The notes under the pieces were generated by a model, which saw only the letters and a program-made list of their open reading frames with translations, was not told the origin of the DNA and ran no database searches. Shown piece by piece: positions 14,170-20,829 of a stretch of DNA of 20,829 nt. The translations under genes were made by a program, and so were the position numbers. The DNA is from an uncultured Prevotella sp. (GTDB taxonomy: Bacteria > Bacteroidota > Bacteroidia > Bacteroidales > Bacteroidaceae), in assembly GCA_900541575.1 (NCBI GenBank), contig UQKO01000047.1, positions 1-20,829 of the forward strand. The letters run 5' to 3'. How positions within the stretch are numbered: the first letter of the stretch is position 1; each line of letters begins with the position of its first letter.

Positions 14170-16023
14170 ATGCCCGTTAATAAAAAACCACGTCCCATCG
14201 AATTGTTAGCACCTGCCAAGAACGCGCAGGTGGGACGCGAAGCCATACTCCACGGAGCCGATGCCGTATATATCGGCGGACCATGCTTTGGCGCACGCCA
14301 AGCCGCTGGCAATTCGGTGGACGACATACGAGAGCTATGCCAACTGGCCCATCTTTACGGAGCACGCGTCTACGTGACACTCAATACGATTCTTTGGGAT
14401 AGTGAGCTCATAGAGGCAGAGGCTCTAGTGTGGGAACTTTACGAAGCCGGTGTAGACGCACTGATTGTGCAGGACTTGAGCCTGCTATGTATGCATCTTC
14501 CCCCGATTGCCTTGCATGCCTCTACACAGATGGACAACTGTACGCCTGAGAAAGCGAAATGGCTTGAGGCAGCAGGATTTCGACAGATAGTGCTAGCTCG
14601 CGAAATGTCGCTAGAGCAGACGAAAAAAATAGCTGAAGCTGTGCGCGTGCCGCTCGAAGCTTTTGTGCATGGTGCGCTTTGCGTAAGCTATAGCGGACGA
14701 TGCTATGCTTCGCAACTGTGCTTCAACAGGTCGGCCAACCGCGGACGATGCGCCCAATTTTGCCGTTTGGCATTCGATCTCATCGATGGCGAAGGGAACG
14801 TGCTTGTCAAGAACAAACACCTACTCTCGCTCAAGGATATGAACCGCACCCATTCCCTAGAGGAAATGATGGATGCAGGAGTGCGTTCGTTTAAAATTGA
14901 GGGCAGACTAAAGGATGCCGACTACGTGAAGAACATCACAGCATGGTATCGCCAACAAATCGACAAAGTGTTGAGCAGAAGAGGAGCGGACTATGTGCGT
15001 GCTTCACACGGCACATCAAATTTCTCTTTTACTCCCGACCCCTCACGCACTTTCAACCGTAGCTATACGGAATATTTTCTCCACGGACGCACCGCAGAGC
15101 CAATTCACTCTTTTGCCACGCCGAAAGCTGTAGGCCCTGTGGTGGGAAAGGTGGGACGAACGGAACGCCGCGCTTTCCGCTTCGAGCCAACACACAAACT
15201 CTGCGCCCCACTCACTGCAGGTGATGGTCTTTGCTACATGGCAGAGGATGGGACGCTACAAGGTTTTCGCGTGAACAAGGTAGAGGGTAGCATGGTGTTT
15301 CCCGCCGTGATGCCTAAGCTCAAAACGGGCATGGTGTTGCGTCGCAGCTACGATTTTGAATTCGACAAACAGCTCTCGAGACCCACAGCGAAGCGTACCC
15401 TAGCGGCCACACTTTGCTTGCGTGAGGTGGAAGGCGGCTATGCACTCGACATGTCCGATGAAAGCAGATGCCATGTAACGTTGCGCTTTGACTATGCCCA
15501 CGAGACAGCTCGTTCGCCACAACGCGATGCCATTGTGCGCCAACTCTCCAAATTGGGCGATACGCCTTTTACAGCCGAACGCATTGAGATCCAGACGGAG
15601 GGCGATCGCTTCATCCCAGCCTCGGTGCTCACGGAATGGCGTCGACAAGTGTGCAACCGGCTGCTTGCCGTCCACCAAACGAGCTACGAGCGCGACCGCG
15701 CGGGAACAATGAACGACGAGTTGCTGAATGCATTGTTGCCAAAAGAATTGCCCTTCACAGCAAACGTGGCAAACAAGTTGGCAGTTGATTTCTATAAGAA
15801 ACATGGCGTGAAGCACATTGAACCTGCTTTCGAGCTAACGACTCCGCAGGGTGAAACCGCTATCATGACCTGTCGCCATTGCATACGCCATGCGCTTGGC
15901 ATTTGCCTAAAAAAAGGGAAGGATTCGCCTCGCGAACTTGCACTCAGGCTTCCCGACGGACGCACCTTCCCATTGCAGTTTGATTGTCGACGCTGCGAAA
16001 TGAAAGTATTGAAGAAGAGCTAG
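14170..16023 (+). CDS. rlhA: U32-family protein, probable 23S rRNA cytidine hydroxylation factor (RlhA-like), 617 aa
   Basis: Annotated as a peptidase in many genomes, but the best-studied relatives modify RNA: RlhA (about 650 aa) makes 5-hydroxycytidine 2501 in 23S rRNA, and TrhP (about 450 aa) hydroxylates tRNA uridine. The length and a C-terminal extension favour the RlhA group. An N-terminal TIM-barrel-like part begins IELLAPAKN...GADAVYIGG. The U32 signature EAFVHGALCVSYSGRCYAS lies at 163-181. Cys171, Cys178, Cys194 and Cys198 match the four-cysteine set that in related U32 proteins holds an iron-sulfur cluster; Cys184 is extra. Near the C-terminus more cysteines occur (CRHCIRHALGIC, CRRCEM), a possible second metal site. 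It probably leads an operon with the two genes that follow. The family is certain; the exact substrate is inferred. Confidence 0.82.
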   Translation: MPVNKKPRPIELLAPAKNAQVGREAILHGADAVYIGGPCFGARQAAGNSVDDIRELCQLAHLYGARVYVTLNTILWDSELIEAEALVWELYEAGVDALIVQDLSLLCMHLPPIALHASTQMDNCTPEKAKWLEAAGFRQIVLAREMSLEQTKKIAEAVRVPLEAFVHGALCVSYSGRCYASQLCFNRSANRGRCAQFCRLAFDLIDGEGNVLVKNKHLLSLKDMNRTHSLEEMMDAGVRSFKIEGRLKDADYVKNITAWYRQQIDKVLSRRGADYVRASHGTSNFSFTPDPSRTFNRSYTEYFLHGRTAEPIHSFATPKAVGPVVGKVGRTERRAFRFEPTHKLCAPLTAGDGLCYMAEDGTLQGFRVNKVEGSMVFPAVMPKLKTGMVLRRSYDFEFDKQLSRPTAKRTLAATLCLREVEGGYALDMSDESRCHVTLRFDYAHETARSPQRDAIVRQLSKLGDTPFTAERIEIQTEGDRFIPASVLTEWRRQVCNRLLAVHQTSYERDRAGTMNDELLNALLPKELPFTANVANKLAVDFYKKHGVKHIEPAFELTTPQGETAIMTCRHCIRHALGICLKKGKDSPRELALRLPDGRTFPLQFDCRRCEMKVLKKS

Positions 16024-16055
16024 AAAGACGAACTAACTCTTGCAAGCCCCTACCT

Positions 16056-17063
16056 ATGAAAAGAATCATTAAAAATCTGCTACTTCTGCTTCTATGCGTC
16101 CTGCTCAACGTGGGTTGCTACTATTCCCATCCCAACAAGGTGGACCATTGGCAGGCGGCTAACGAGGGGAGTGTCGATTCCGTAAACTTCTATATCACCC
16201 ACCATTACTGGACGGGCTATAACTTTCAAGCAACAGACTCTATACACCTACAAACGGCTCCTCCGCTACAAGGGCTACCCGACTATGGAGCAATGGTCAA
16301 CGATACGGTGAGCGTCAACTCACACGACCAACTAGTGGTGGCGAAAGTGATGTACGTGCCTAATGACACGACAGACTCTGTATGGATAAAAGTGGCTCGC
16401 GACCAACTGACACAAGGGTGGATTCACGAATCGACATTACTCGACAACGTGGTGCCTAACGACCCTATTTCACGGTTTATCTACTATTTCTCCGATGGTC
16501 GCAGCATATTTGTGCTTTCCATCTTGGGGCTCGCGGTGATGTTTTGGCTCATTCAGAGCATCCGCCATAAGCGTTTCCGTATTGTACATTTCAATGATAT
16601 TCCGAGTTTCTACCCCACCCTGCTCTGTCTCTGCGTGAGCGGATCGGCTGCACTTTATGGAAGTATTCAACGATTCGTTCCGATAACTTGGGTGGAATTT
16701 TACTTTCATCCTACACTGAATCCATTCAACACGGAGTTGCCGCTCATCATGGCCTTATTTATTGCCTCGGTATGGGCCATGCTGATTGTAGCGGTAGCCG
16801 TAGTTGACGAGATCCGCCGCCAACCCGACCTGGGCGATAACTTGTCGTATTTAGCCTCGCTAGGCGGTATGTGTATGGTACTTTACCTCATTTTTACACT
16901 GACAACGCCAATCTATGTGGGCTACCCGCTATTGGTGGTTTATTGGTTGTTTGCCATTAGGCAATACATCATACATCAACCCTCACATTTGCTCTGCGGT
17001 GTATGCGGAAAATCTATTCCTAAAAAAGGGAAATGTCCACATTGTGGGGCATGGAATGAGTGA
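16056..17063 (+). CDS. uncharacterised membrane protein with C-terminal zinc ribbon, 335 aa
   Basis: Function unknown. The start at 16056 (MKRIIKN) follows the RlhA-like stop by 32 bases and gives a typical signal or anchor: a leucine-rich stretch ending NVGC at Cys21, a weak lipobox. Residues about 25-150 are polar and probably outside the cytoplasm; VWIKVARDQLTQGWIHESTLL looks like an SH3-type beta motif. Four or five membrane helices follow (e.g. SIFVLSILGLAVMFWLI, LIMALFIASVWAMLIVAVAVV). The protein ends in a zinc ribbon with Cys314, Cys317, Cys327 and Cys330 (CGVCG...CPHCG). This combination suggests a membrane sensor or assembly factor, but nothing more specific can be said. It is probably co-transcribed with its neighbours. 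Confidence 0.8.
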   Translation: MKRIIKNLLLLLLCVLLNVGCYYSHPNKVDHWQAANEGSVDSVNFYITHHYWTGYNFQATDSIHLQTAPPLQGLPDYGAMVNDTVSVNSHDQLVVAKVMYVPNDTTDSVWIKVARDQLTQGWIHESTLLDNVVPNDPISRFIYYFSDGRSIFVLSILGLAVMFWLIQSIRHKRFRIVHFNDIPSFYPTLLCLCVSGSAALYGSIQRFVPITWVEFYFHPTLNPFNTELPLIMALFIASVWAMLIVAVAVVDEIRRQPDLGDNLSYLASLGGMCMVLYLIFTLTTPIYVGYPLLVVYWLFAIRQYIIHQPSHLLCGVCGKSIPKKGKCPHCGAWNE

Positions 17064-17109
17064 GAAAAGGTCTTGAATTTAGAGAAACAATTATACAAAA
17101 ACTGAGATT

Positions 17110-17406
17110 ATGACGAAACACATTGTAATGTTTAAATTTCGCGAGGATGTACCCGCCGACGTGCGCAAAACTGCCCGTGAAGCATTCAAACAAGGAATTG
17201 AGGCGCTGCCTAACGTGATCCCTTTCATACGTAGCGTGCATGTGGGATTCAATATCAATGAGAACGAAAAGTGGGACATTTGTCTCGACTCAGCCTTTGA
17301 CAACTTGGATGACGTGAAAGCTTATAGTATTCACCCTGCTCACAAAGCCGTAGCCGGCGAACTGATGAAGCATATCGGTGAACGAGCTTGCGTTGACTTT
17401 GAATAG
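17110..17406 (+). CDS. Dabb-family (stress-responsive alpha/beta barrel) protein, 98 aa
   Basis: Small cytoplasmic protein of the dimeric alpha/beta-barrel (Dabb) family. The typical opening KHIVMFKFRED is followed by a helix, the SVHVGFNINENEKWDICLDSAFDNLDDVKAY strand-helix segment, and the HPAHKAVAGEL helix. Length matches the family (95-105 aa). Plant and bacterial members are called stress-responsive, and some are polyketide cyclases; no substrate is known for the Bacteroidetes forms. It follows the zinc-ribbon gene by 46 bases in the same direction and is probably the last gene of that operon. Confidence 0.85.
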   Translation: MTKHIVMFKFREDVPADVRKTAREAFKQGIEALPNVIPFIRSVHVGFNINENEKWDICLDSAFDNLDDVKAYSIHPAHKAVAGELMKHIGERACVDFE

Positions 17407-17420
17407 AGCCACACAACACG

Positions 17421-17442
17421 AGGTGGAATGATAAAACCACCT
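17421..17442. other. short hairpin after the Dabb gene
   Basis: AGGTGG (17421-17426) pairs with CCACCT (17437-17442) around a ten-base A-rich loop, 14 bases after the stop codon. It lacks a T-run and is at best a weak terminator or an end-stabilising structure. Confidence 0.45.
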
Positions 17443-17469
17443 TAAGCCTATCAAGACTGACAATATAGC

Positions 17470-17549
17470 GAAACACGTCGTCCACAGATATGAGTTGACA
17501 ACCTGTGCAAAATCAGGATTTTAACTCATTTCTGTGGACGACGCGTTTC
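17470..17549. repeat. 80-base near-perfect inverted repeat between convergent genes
   Basis: The arms 17470-17488 and 17531-17549 match at 18 of 19 positions. TGAGTT/AACTCA (17491-17496/17523-17528) continues the stem after a two-base internal loop, and CCTG/CAGG closes the apex. The lone mismatch becomes a G-U wobble on the minus strand. The element sits midway between the Dabb gene (plus) and the DUF5715 gene (minus). No T-run follows on either strand, so it is either an unusual two-way terminator or a small mobile or repeat element. Confidence 0.75.
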
Positions 17550-17586
17550 ATATTGGCCAATACGATCCAGACTCTATAGGTGAAAT

Positions 17587-18396
17587 TCAACGAGCCGTAA
17601 TATGGAAGCAGGATTGATGCATCTCATATTTCACATAGCATGCTCCCATCTGACGCATATCGTTGAGAACTTCAGCTAAAATAGACTTATATACCGTGAC
17701 CCAACGAATATCACTGCCTCCATCGGGGTGAATCTCTAGAAAGCGATTGTAAGAAATATCGAAGGTTGTGCCAAACTGATGACAGGAGTCTTGCGACGCA
17801 TTCTGATTGAATTTACGAAGGCGCTGCACATCCTCTTTTGTGCGGAGTACAGAGGTAATAAGAAGTTTGTGAGGGGGATAACCTTTCGTGACCAACGAAT
17901 CATTAAAAGCACGGGCTATCTCATTGAGCAACACTGCCGCGCGAGGAACGAGATAGGGAATGGACTGACGAAGACGCTGCACACTATAAAAAGGATTGTC
18001 GGCTATATATACCAAATCTTTCATGTGGCGGTGAGCATCATCGCGGTTGGCGATCTGGGAAATTCCCAAACGGGTAGCCGTGATATATTGCACATCGTTG
18101 AGGTCGGGGAAAGAGGTTTCAAAGCGCGGTACACTAGTGACGCGATTTCTTACGGGGGTGCCATCGGCCTTGAGCATCACGAGCGAGTTGCGGCGTTTCA
18201 AGAAAAGACGATCGACCTCGGCTGCTTGCTTTTCTATGCTGTCGGGCACATGCGCTACCATTTTGGGAGATTCCACTTCTTGCACACGAGGACAGTTCCA
18301 TTCTGGATGAGTACACCTCAAAATGCCAAGAATAATTACGACAACAGAGAATGCGAGGATAAAATGAATGCGACGAGGCGTATAAAATCTATTCAT
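17587..18396 (-). CDS. DUF5715-type, M15 peptidase-like cell-wall protein, 269 aa
   Basis: An N-terminal hydrophobic segment (HFILAFSVVVIILGIL, residues 11-26) with a basic MNRFYTPRRI start indicates a membrane anchor or signal, with the rest in the periplasm. The C-terminal domain resembles D-Ala-D-Ala/LD-carboxypeptidases of family M15: LLITSVLRTKEDVQRL, His206 and Asp213 in CHQFGTTFDIS, then Glu258 and His265 in YEMHQSCFHI, giving the His-x6-Asp...Glu...His zinc/catalytic arrangement. It is therefore probably a peptidoglycan peptidase, though activity and substrate are not established. I recall this group as DUF5715 in Bacteroidetes; the name is less certain than the fold. It is a single gene convergent with the Dabb operon and divergent from phoH. 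Confidence 0.78.
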   Translation of the reverse strand: MNRFYTPRRIHFILAFSVVVIILGILRCTHPEWNCPRVQEVESPKMVAHVPDSIEKQAAEVDRLFLKRRNSLVMLKADGTPVRNRVTSVPRFETSFPDLNDVQYITATRLGISQIANRDDAHRHMKDLVYIADNPFYSVQRLRQSIPYLVPRAAVLLNEIARAFNDSLVTKGYPPHKLLITSVLRTKEDVQRLRKFNQNASQDSCHQFGTTFDISYNRFLEIHPDGGSDIRWVTVYKSILAEVLNDMRQMGACYVKYEMHQSCFHITAR

Positions 18397-18431
18397 GAGA
18401 GGCTAAAGGATGAGATTTGTAAGGATGCATA

Positions 18432-18452
18432 AACTTTGCACGCACAAAGTTA
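18432..18452 (-). promoter_or_regulatory. -7 element of the DUF5715 gene within a palindrome
   Basis: On the minus strand TAACTTTG (18445-18452) is an exact TAnnTTTG, about 50 bases from the ATG at 18396. It forms the right half of a 7-bp inverted repeat AACTTTG (18432-18438) / CAAAGTT (18445-18451), which could serve as an operator covering the promoter. Confidence 0.5.
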
Positions 18453-18473
18453 GTGCATTTCCACGGGATTTCT

Positions 18474-18481
18474 TAATTTTG
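18474..18481 (+). promoter_or_regulatory. -7 element for phoH
   Basis: TAATTTTG, an exact TAnnTTTG, on the plus strand, divergent from the DUF5715 promoter 21 bases away. It would give phoH a leader of about 115 bases. No TTTG -33 is seen at the normal distance. Confidence 0.5.
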
Positions 18482-18520
18482 CATGCAAATAAAAATAAAT
18501 ATAGTGCATCCTTGTCCGTT

Positions 18521-18584
18521 AAGGGGAAGCGCGGCATACATATATATAAAGTATCACACAGAAGTCATGCCGCTCGCCCCTAAG
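18521..18584 (+). other. hairpin in the phoH leader
   Basis: GCGGCAT (18531-18537) pairs with ATGCCGC (18567-18573), and GGGG (18523-18526) with CCCC (18577-18580) across an internal loop. An AT-rich loop separates the arms. It ends 16 bases before the phoH ATG and could affect translation or mRNA stability. It does not resemble a known riboswitch. Confidence 0.5.
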
Positions 18585-18600
18585 GCAGCAACAGAGAAAC

Positions 18601-19626
18601 ATGATAGAGAAACATTTCATTTTGGAAGAAGCCGACCCCGCGATATTCTACGGAGCCAACAACACCAACATCAAGATGTTGCGTGCACTTTGTCCAAAAT
18701 TTCGTATTATGGCACGCGACAACGTGGTACGTGTAATGGGTGGCGAAGAAGACATGGCGGCCTTCGAGGAGGTGTTTCTGAAGCTCGAAAAGCACTGCAC
18801 AAAGTTCAACCGCCTGCAAGAAGAAGATATACTCAACATACTGAAAGGCCATGCTACACCGAGCGAACACAGCAGCGACGTGATTGTGTATAGTACGGGC
18901 GGGAAGCCTATTACTCCGCGCACAGAAAATCAGCGTCGGTTGGTGGAGGCTTATGGCAAGTGTGACATGATATTTGCTATTGGCCCCGCGGGATCGGGCA
19001 AAACATACACTGCCATTGCATTGGCAGTAAAAGCACTTAAAGCGAAGGAGGTTAAAAAAATCATCCTAAGCCGACCTGCCGTGGAAGCGGGCGAGAAATT
19101 GGGATTCTTGCCAGGCGACATGAAGGACAAAATTGATCCTTACCTGCAACCGCTCTATGATGCACTGCAAGAAATGATTCCTGCGGCCAAGCTACAAGAG
19201 TATATGGATACCAACGTGATTCAGATAGCTCCGCTTGCTTTCATGCGCGGACGTACACTCAACAATGCGGTGGTGATTCTCGACGAAGCACAGAATACGA
19301 CGACTGCACAAATCAAGATGTTCCTGACACGCATGGGATGGAATACGAAGATGATCGTAACGGGCGACCGCACGCAAATAGACCTTCCCCTCTCACAAAA
19401 GAGCGGTCTCATTGAAGCACAACGTATTTTGGAAGGTATCGAGGGCATTGCCTTCATTGAAATGAACAAGAAAGACATCATTCGCCATAAACTTGTGACA
19501 CGCATTGTGGAAGCCTACAATCGCGACGACGAACGACGCAAGAATTTGCGTGAGGAAAAGGGAACTGAGGCTGACCCCACGTCGGCAAAAGAAGACGCGC
19601 GCCCCTCTACCCCACCCCAATCCTAA
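18601..19626 (+). CDS. PhoH-family ATPase (PhoH-like/YbeZ group), 341 aa
   Basis: Cytoplasmic P-loop ATPase/helicase-like protein. In many bacteria this group (YbeZ) associates with the rRNA-processing endonuclease YbeY, and a role in RNA metabolism is likely. Walker A is GPAGSGKT (128-135) and Walker B VVILDEAQ (224-231); LSRPAVEAGEKLGFLPGD and TGDRTQIDLP are the other family blocks. The N-terminal 100 residues form the small domain typical of the PhoH-like group. The last 25 residues are charged, proline-rich and probably disordered. The ATG at 18601 fits the usual N-terminus. It lies directly upstream of purC in the same direction, an arrangement I recall as common in Bacteroidales. Confidence 0.93.
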   Translation: MIEKHFILEEADPAIFYGANNTNIKMLRALCPKFRIMARDNVVRVMGGEEDMAAFEEVFLKLEKHCTKFNRLQEEDILNILKGHATPSEHSSDVIVYSTGGKPITPRTENQRRLVEAYGKCDMIFAIGPAGSGKTYTAIALAVKALKAKEVKKIILSRPAVEAGEKLGFLPGDMKDKIDPYLQPLYDALQEMIPAAKLQEYMDTNVIQIAPLAFMRGRTLNNAVVILDEAQNTTTAQIKMFLTRMGWNTKMIVTGDRTQIDLPLSQKSGLIEAQRILEGIEGIAFIEMNKKDIIRHKLVTRIVEAYNRDDERRKNLREEKGTEADPTSAKEDARPSTPPQS

Positions 19627-19634
19627 GGCATCAC

Positions 19635-19710
19635 AAAGGTAACATGTAAGAGCATTCACATGGTCAGCACCCCCACGACCAACGCTGCGAGGCTTTTACA
19701 TGTTACCTTT
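19635..19710 (+). repeat. 15-bp perfect inverted repeat between phoH and purC
   Basis: AAAGGTAACATGTAA (19635-19649) is matched exactly by TTACATGTTACCTTT (19696-19710). Within the 46-base interior TGGTC (19661-19665) pairs with GACCA (19677-19681). The following AATGCTTTTATA is T-rich but interrupted. It begins nine bases after the phoH stop and ends 107 before purC. It may act as a phoH terminator, a purC attenuator, or a two-site operator, since each arm holds the palindrome ACATGT. Confidence 0.75.
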
Positions 19711-19817
19711 AATGCTTTTATAAGTACTATACACCTAAGAATAATCATAACTCGGAATAGGAAGCCTGAACGTGCAACCAAGCCGCTTAGCTCCTACCCC
19801 ATAATCTATAAACTACA

Positions 19818-20759
19818 ATGTCTGCATTAACTAAAACCGATTTCCATTTTCCCGGACAAAAGAGTGTATACCATGGTAAAGTACGCGACGTGTACAACCT
19901 GGGCGATCGATTGGCTATGGTTGCTACCGACCGCATCTCTGCCTTCGACGTGATCTTGCCCAAAGGCATTCCCTTTAAGGGTCAAGTGCTCAACCAGATT
20001 GCAGCCAAGTTTCTAGATGCCACTACAGACATCTGCCCCAACTGGAAGCTTGCTACTCCCGATCCCATGGTGACCGTGGGCGTAATGTGCGAAGGTTTCC
20101 CCGTAGAAATGATCGTACGTGGCTACCTCTGCGGAAGTGCATGGCGTGCATACAAAAGCGGTGTGCGTGAAATCTGTGGTGTGAAACTCCCCGAGGGAAT
20201 GAAGGAGAATCAAAAGTTCCCCACTCCCATCATCACGCCTACCACAAAGGCTGAAATCGGCGAGCACGATGCTGACATCTCTAAGGAAGAGATCTTGGCT
20301 CGCGGACTAGCCACTCCCGAAGAATATGCCATTTTGGAAAAGTATACGCTAGCTCTTTTCGAGCGCGGTACAGAGATTGCTGCAAAACGAGGCTTAATTC
20401 TCGTAGACACGAAGTACGAATTTGGTAAGCACGACGGCAAGATCTACTTGATGGACGAAATTCACACCCCAGACTCTTCACGCTATTTCTATGCTGAGGG
20501 ATACGAAGAGCGATTCAAAAAGGGTGAGGCTCAGAAACAACTCTCAAAGGAGTTTGTACGCGAATGGCTCATGGACAATGGTTTCCAAGGAAAGGAAGGA
20601 CAGCAGGTTCCCGAAATGACCGACGAGATTGTGAGTAGCATCTCTGCTCGCTACATTGAGCTTTACGAACACATCATCGGCGAAAAGTTCATTCCCGAAG
20701 AAAGTGGTAACGTACTTGCCCGCATCGAAAAGAATGTGGAAGCTTATCTGAACAAGTAA
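19818..20759 (+). CDS. purC: phosphoribosylaminoimidazole-succinocarboxamide synthase PurC, 313 aa
   Basis: Makes SAICAR from CAIR, aspartate and ATP in de novo purine synthesis. SAICAR synthetase blocks are all present: YHGKVRDVYNLGD (nucleotide site), ATDRISAFDVILPKGIPFKGQVLNQIAAKF, VEMIVRGYLCGSAWRAYKSG, GLILVDTKYEFGKHDGKIYLMDEIHTPDSSRYF and a C-terminal helical tail. At 313 residues it is the longer variety rather than the about 240-residue E. coli form. The start at 19818 is supported by the conserved distance to HGKVRD. No TAnnTTTG element was found in the 190 bases upstream, so it may rely on read-through from phoH or on a divergent promoter. Confidence 0.96.
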   Translation: MSALTKTDFHFPGQKSVYHGKVRDVYNLGDRLAMVATDRISAFDVILPKGIPFKGQVLNQIAAKFLDATTDICPNWKLATPDPMVTVGVMCEGFPVEMIVRGYLCGSAWRAYKSGVREICGVKLPEGMKENQKFPTPIITPTTKAEIGEHDADISKEEILARGLATPEEYAILEKYTLALFERGTEIAAKRGLILVDTKYEFGKHDGKIYLMDEIHTPDSSRYFYAEGYEERFKKGEAQKQLSKEFVREWLMDNGFQGKEGQQVPEMTDEIVSSISARYIELYEHIIGEKFIPEESGNVLARIEKNVEAYLNK

Positions 20760-20829
20760 AGACGCTTTCCAAATTATTGCTGTCCGCTAAAAGTTTTCGA
20801 CCGATATAAATTAGGGCTGGATTCCTCGC
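20760..20829. other. window end after purC
   Basis: Seventy bases with no gene, hairpin or promoter consensus that I can support before the window stops. Confidence 0.4.

Noticed and set aside
17779..18432. A 217-codon plus-strand frame
   Set aside because: It is antisense to the DUF5715 gene, which has a signal segment and M15-like catalytic residues; the plus-strand translation has no family features.

Overview
The window looks like chromosomal DNA of a Bacteroidales bacterium, most probably Prevotellaceae. Three things point there. Promoter-like sites follow the Bacteroidetes pattern (TTTG, about 19-21 bases, then TAnnTTTG). Most genes lack strong Shine-Dalgarno sites. The protein types (C10 cysteine protease with a short conserved C-terminal tail, PhoH next to PurC, M15-like DUF5715 protein, membrane-bound LuxR-type regulator) are typical of that order. 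The taxonomic call is an inference from gene content, not from a marker-gene comparison.

Layout. 1-600 is accessory or degenerate DNA: a 22-bp tandem array, a remnant of the 5' end of an AAA-ATPase-like gene with its promoter, and a long inverted repeat. 544-832 is a compact tRNA operon (tRNA-Ser GCT, tRNA-Glu CTC) with promoter and terminator. 930-4246 holds a secreted C10 (streptopain-type) protease behind a repeated promoter module, closed by an intrinsic terminator. 4354-5312 is RNase Z on the minus strand, divergent from mazG. 5400-12060 is a co-directional run: mazG, menF, menD, menB and a fused menC-menE gene. It covers chorismate to DHNA-CoA except for the MenH step. 12224-13219 (minus) encodes a membrane-embedded LuxR-type regulator.

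13260-14140 is the most unusual stretch. A ten-base-phased TTTACGG array lies between two divergent promoter-like sites. It is followed by a long, apparently non-coding, strongly structured region with a candidate RNA, a terminator-like hairpin and a second 22-bp tandem hairpin array inside an inverted repeat. 14170-17406 is a likely operon of a U32-family rRNA-hydroxylation-type protein (RlhA-like), an uncharacterised membrane protein with a C-terminal zinc ribbon, and a Dabb-family protein. A long near-perfect hairpin separates it from a convergent DUF5715/M15-like gene (17587-18396, minus). 18474-20759 carries phoH and purC, separated by a 15-bp perfect inverted repeat.

How the genes work together. 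menF, menD, menB and menCE make the naphthoquinone head group of menaquinone for anaerobic respiration; menH, menA and the methyltransferase are not in the window. mazG overlaps menF by ATGA and is probably co-transcribed with it. No classical defence island, CRISPR array, prophage or intact insertion sequence is seen. The strongest candidates for something undescribed are the phased operator-like array with its LuxR-type regulator and opposing structured transcript, and the 22-bp hairpin arrays.
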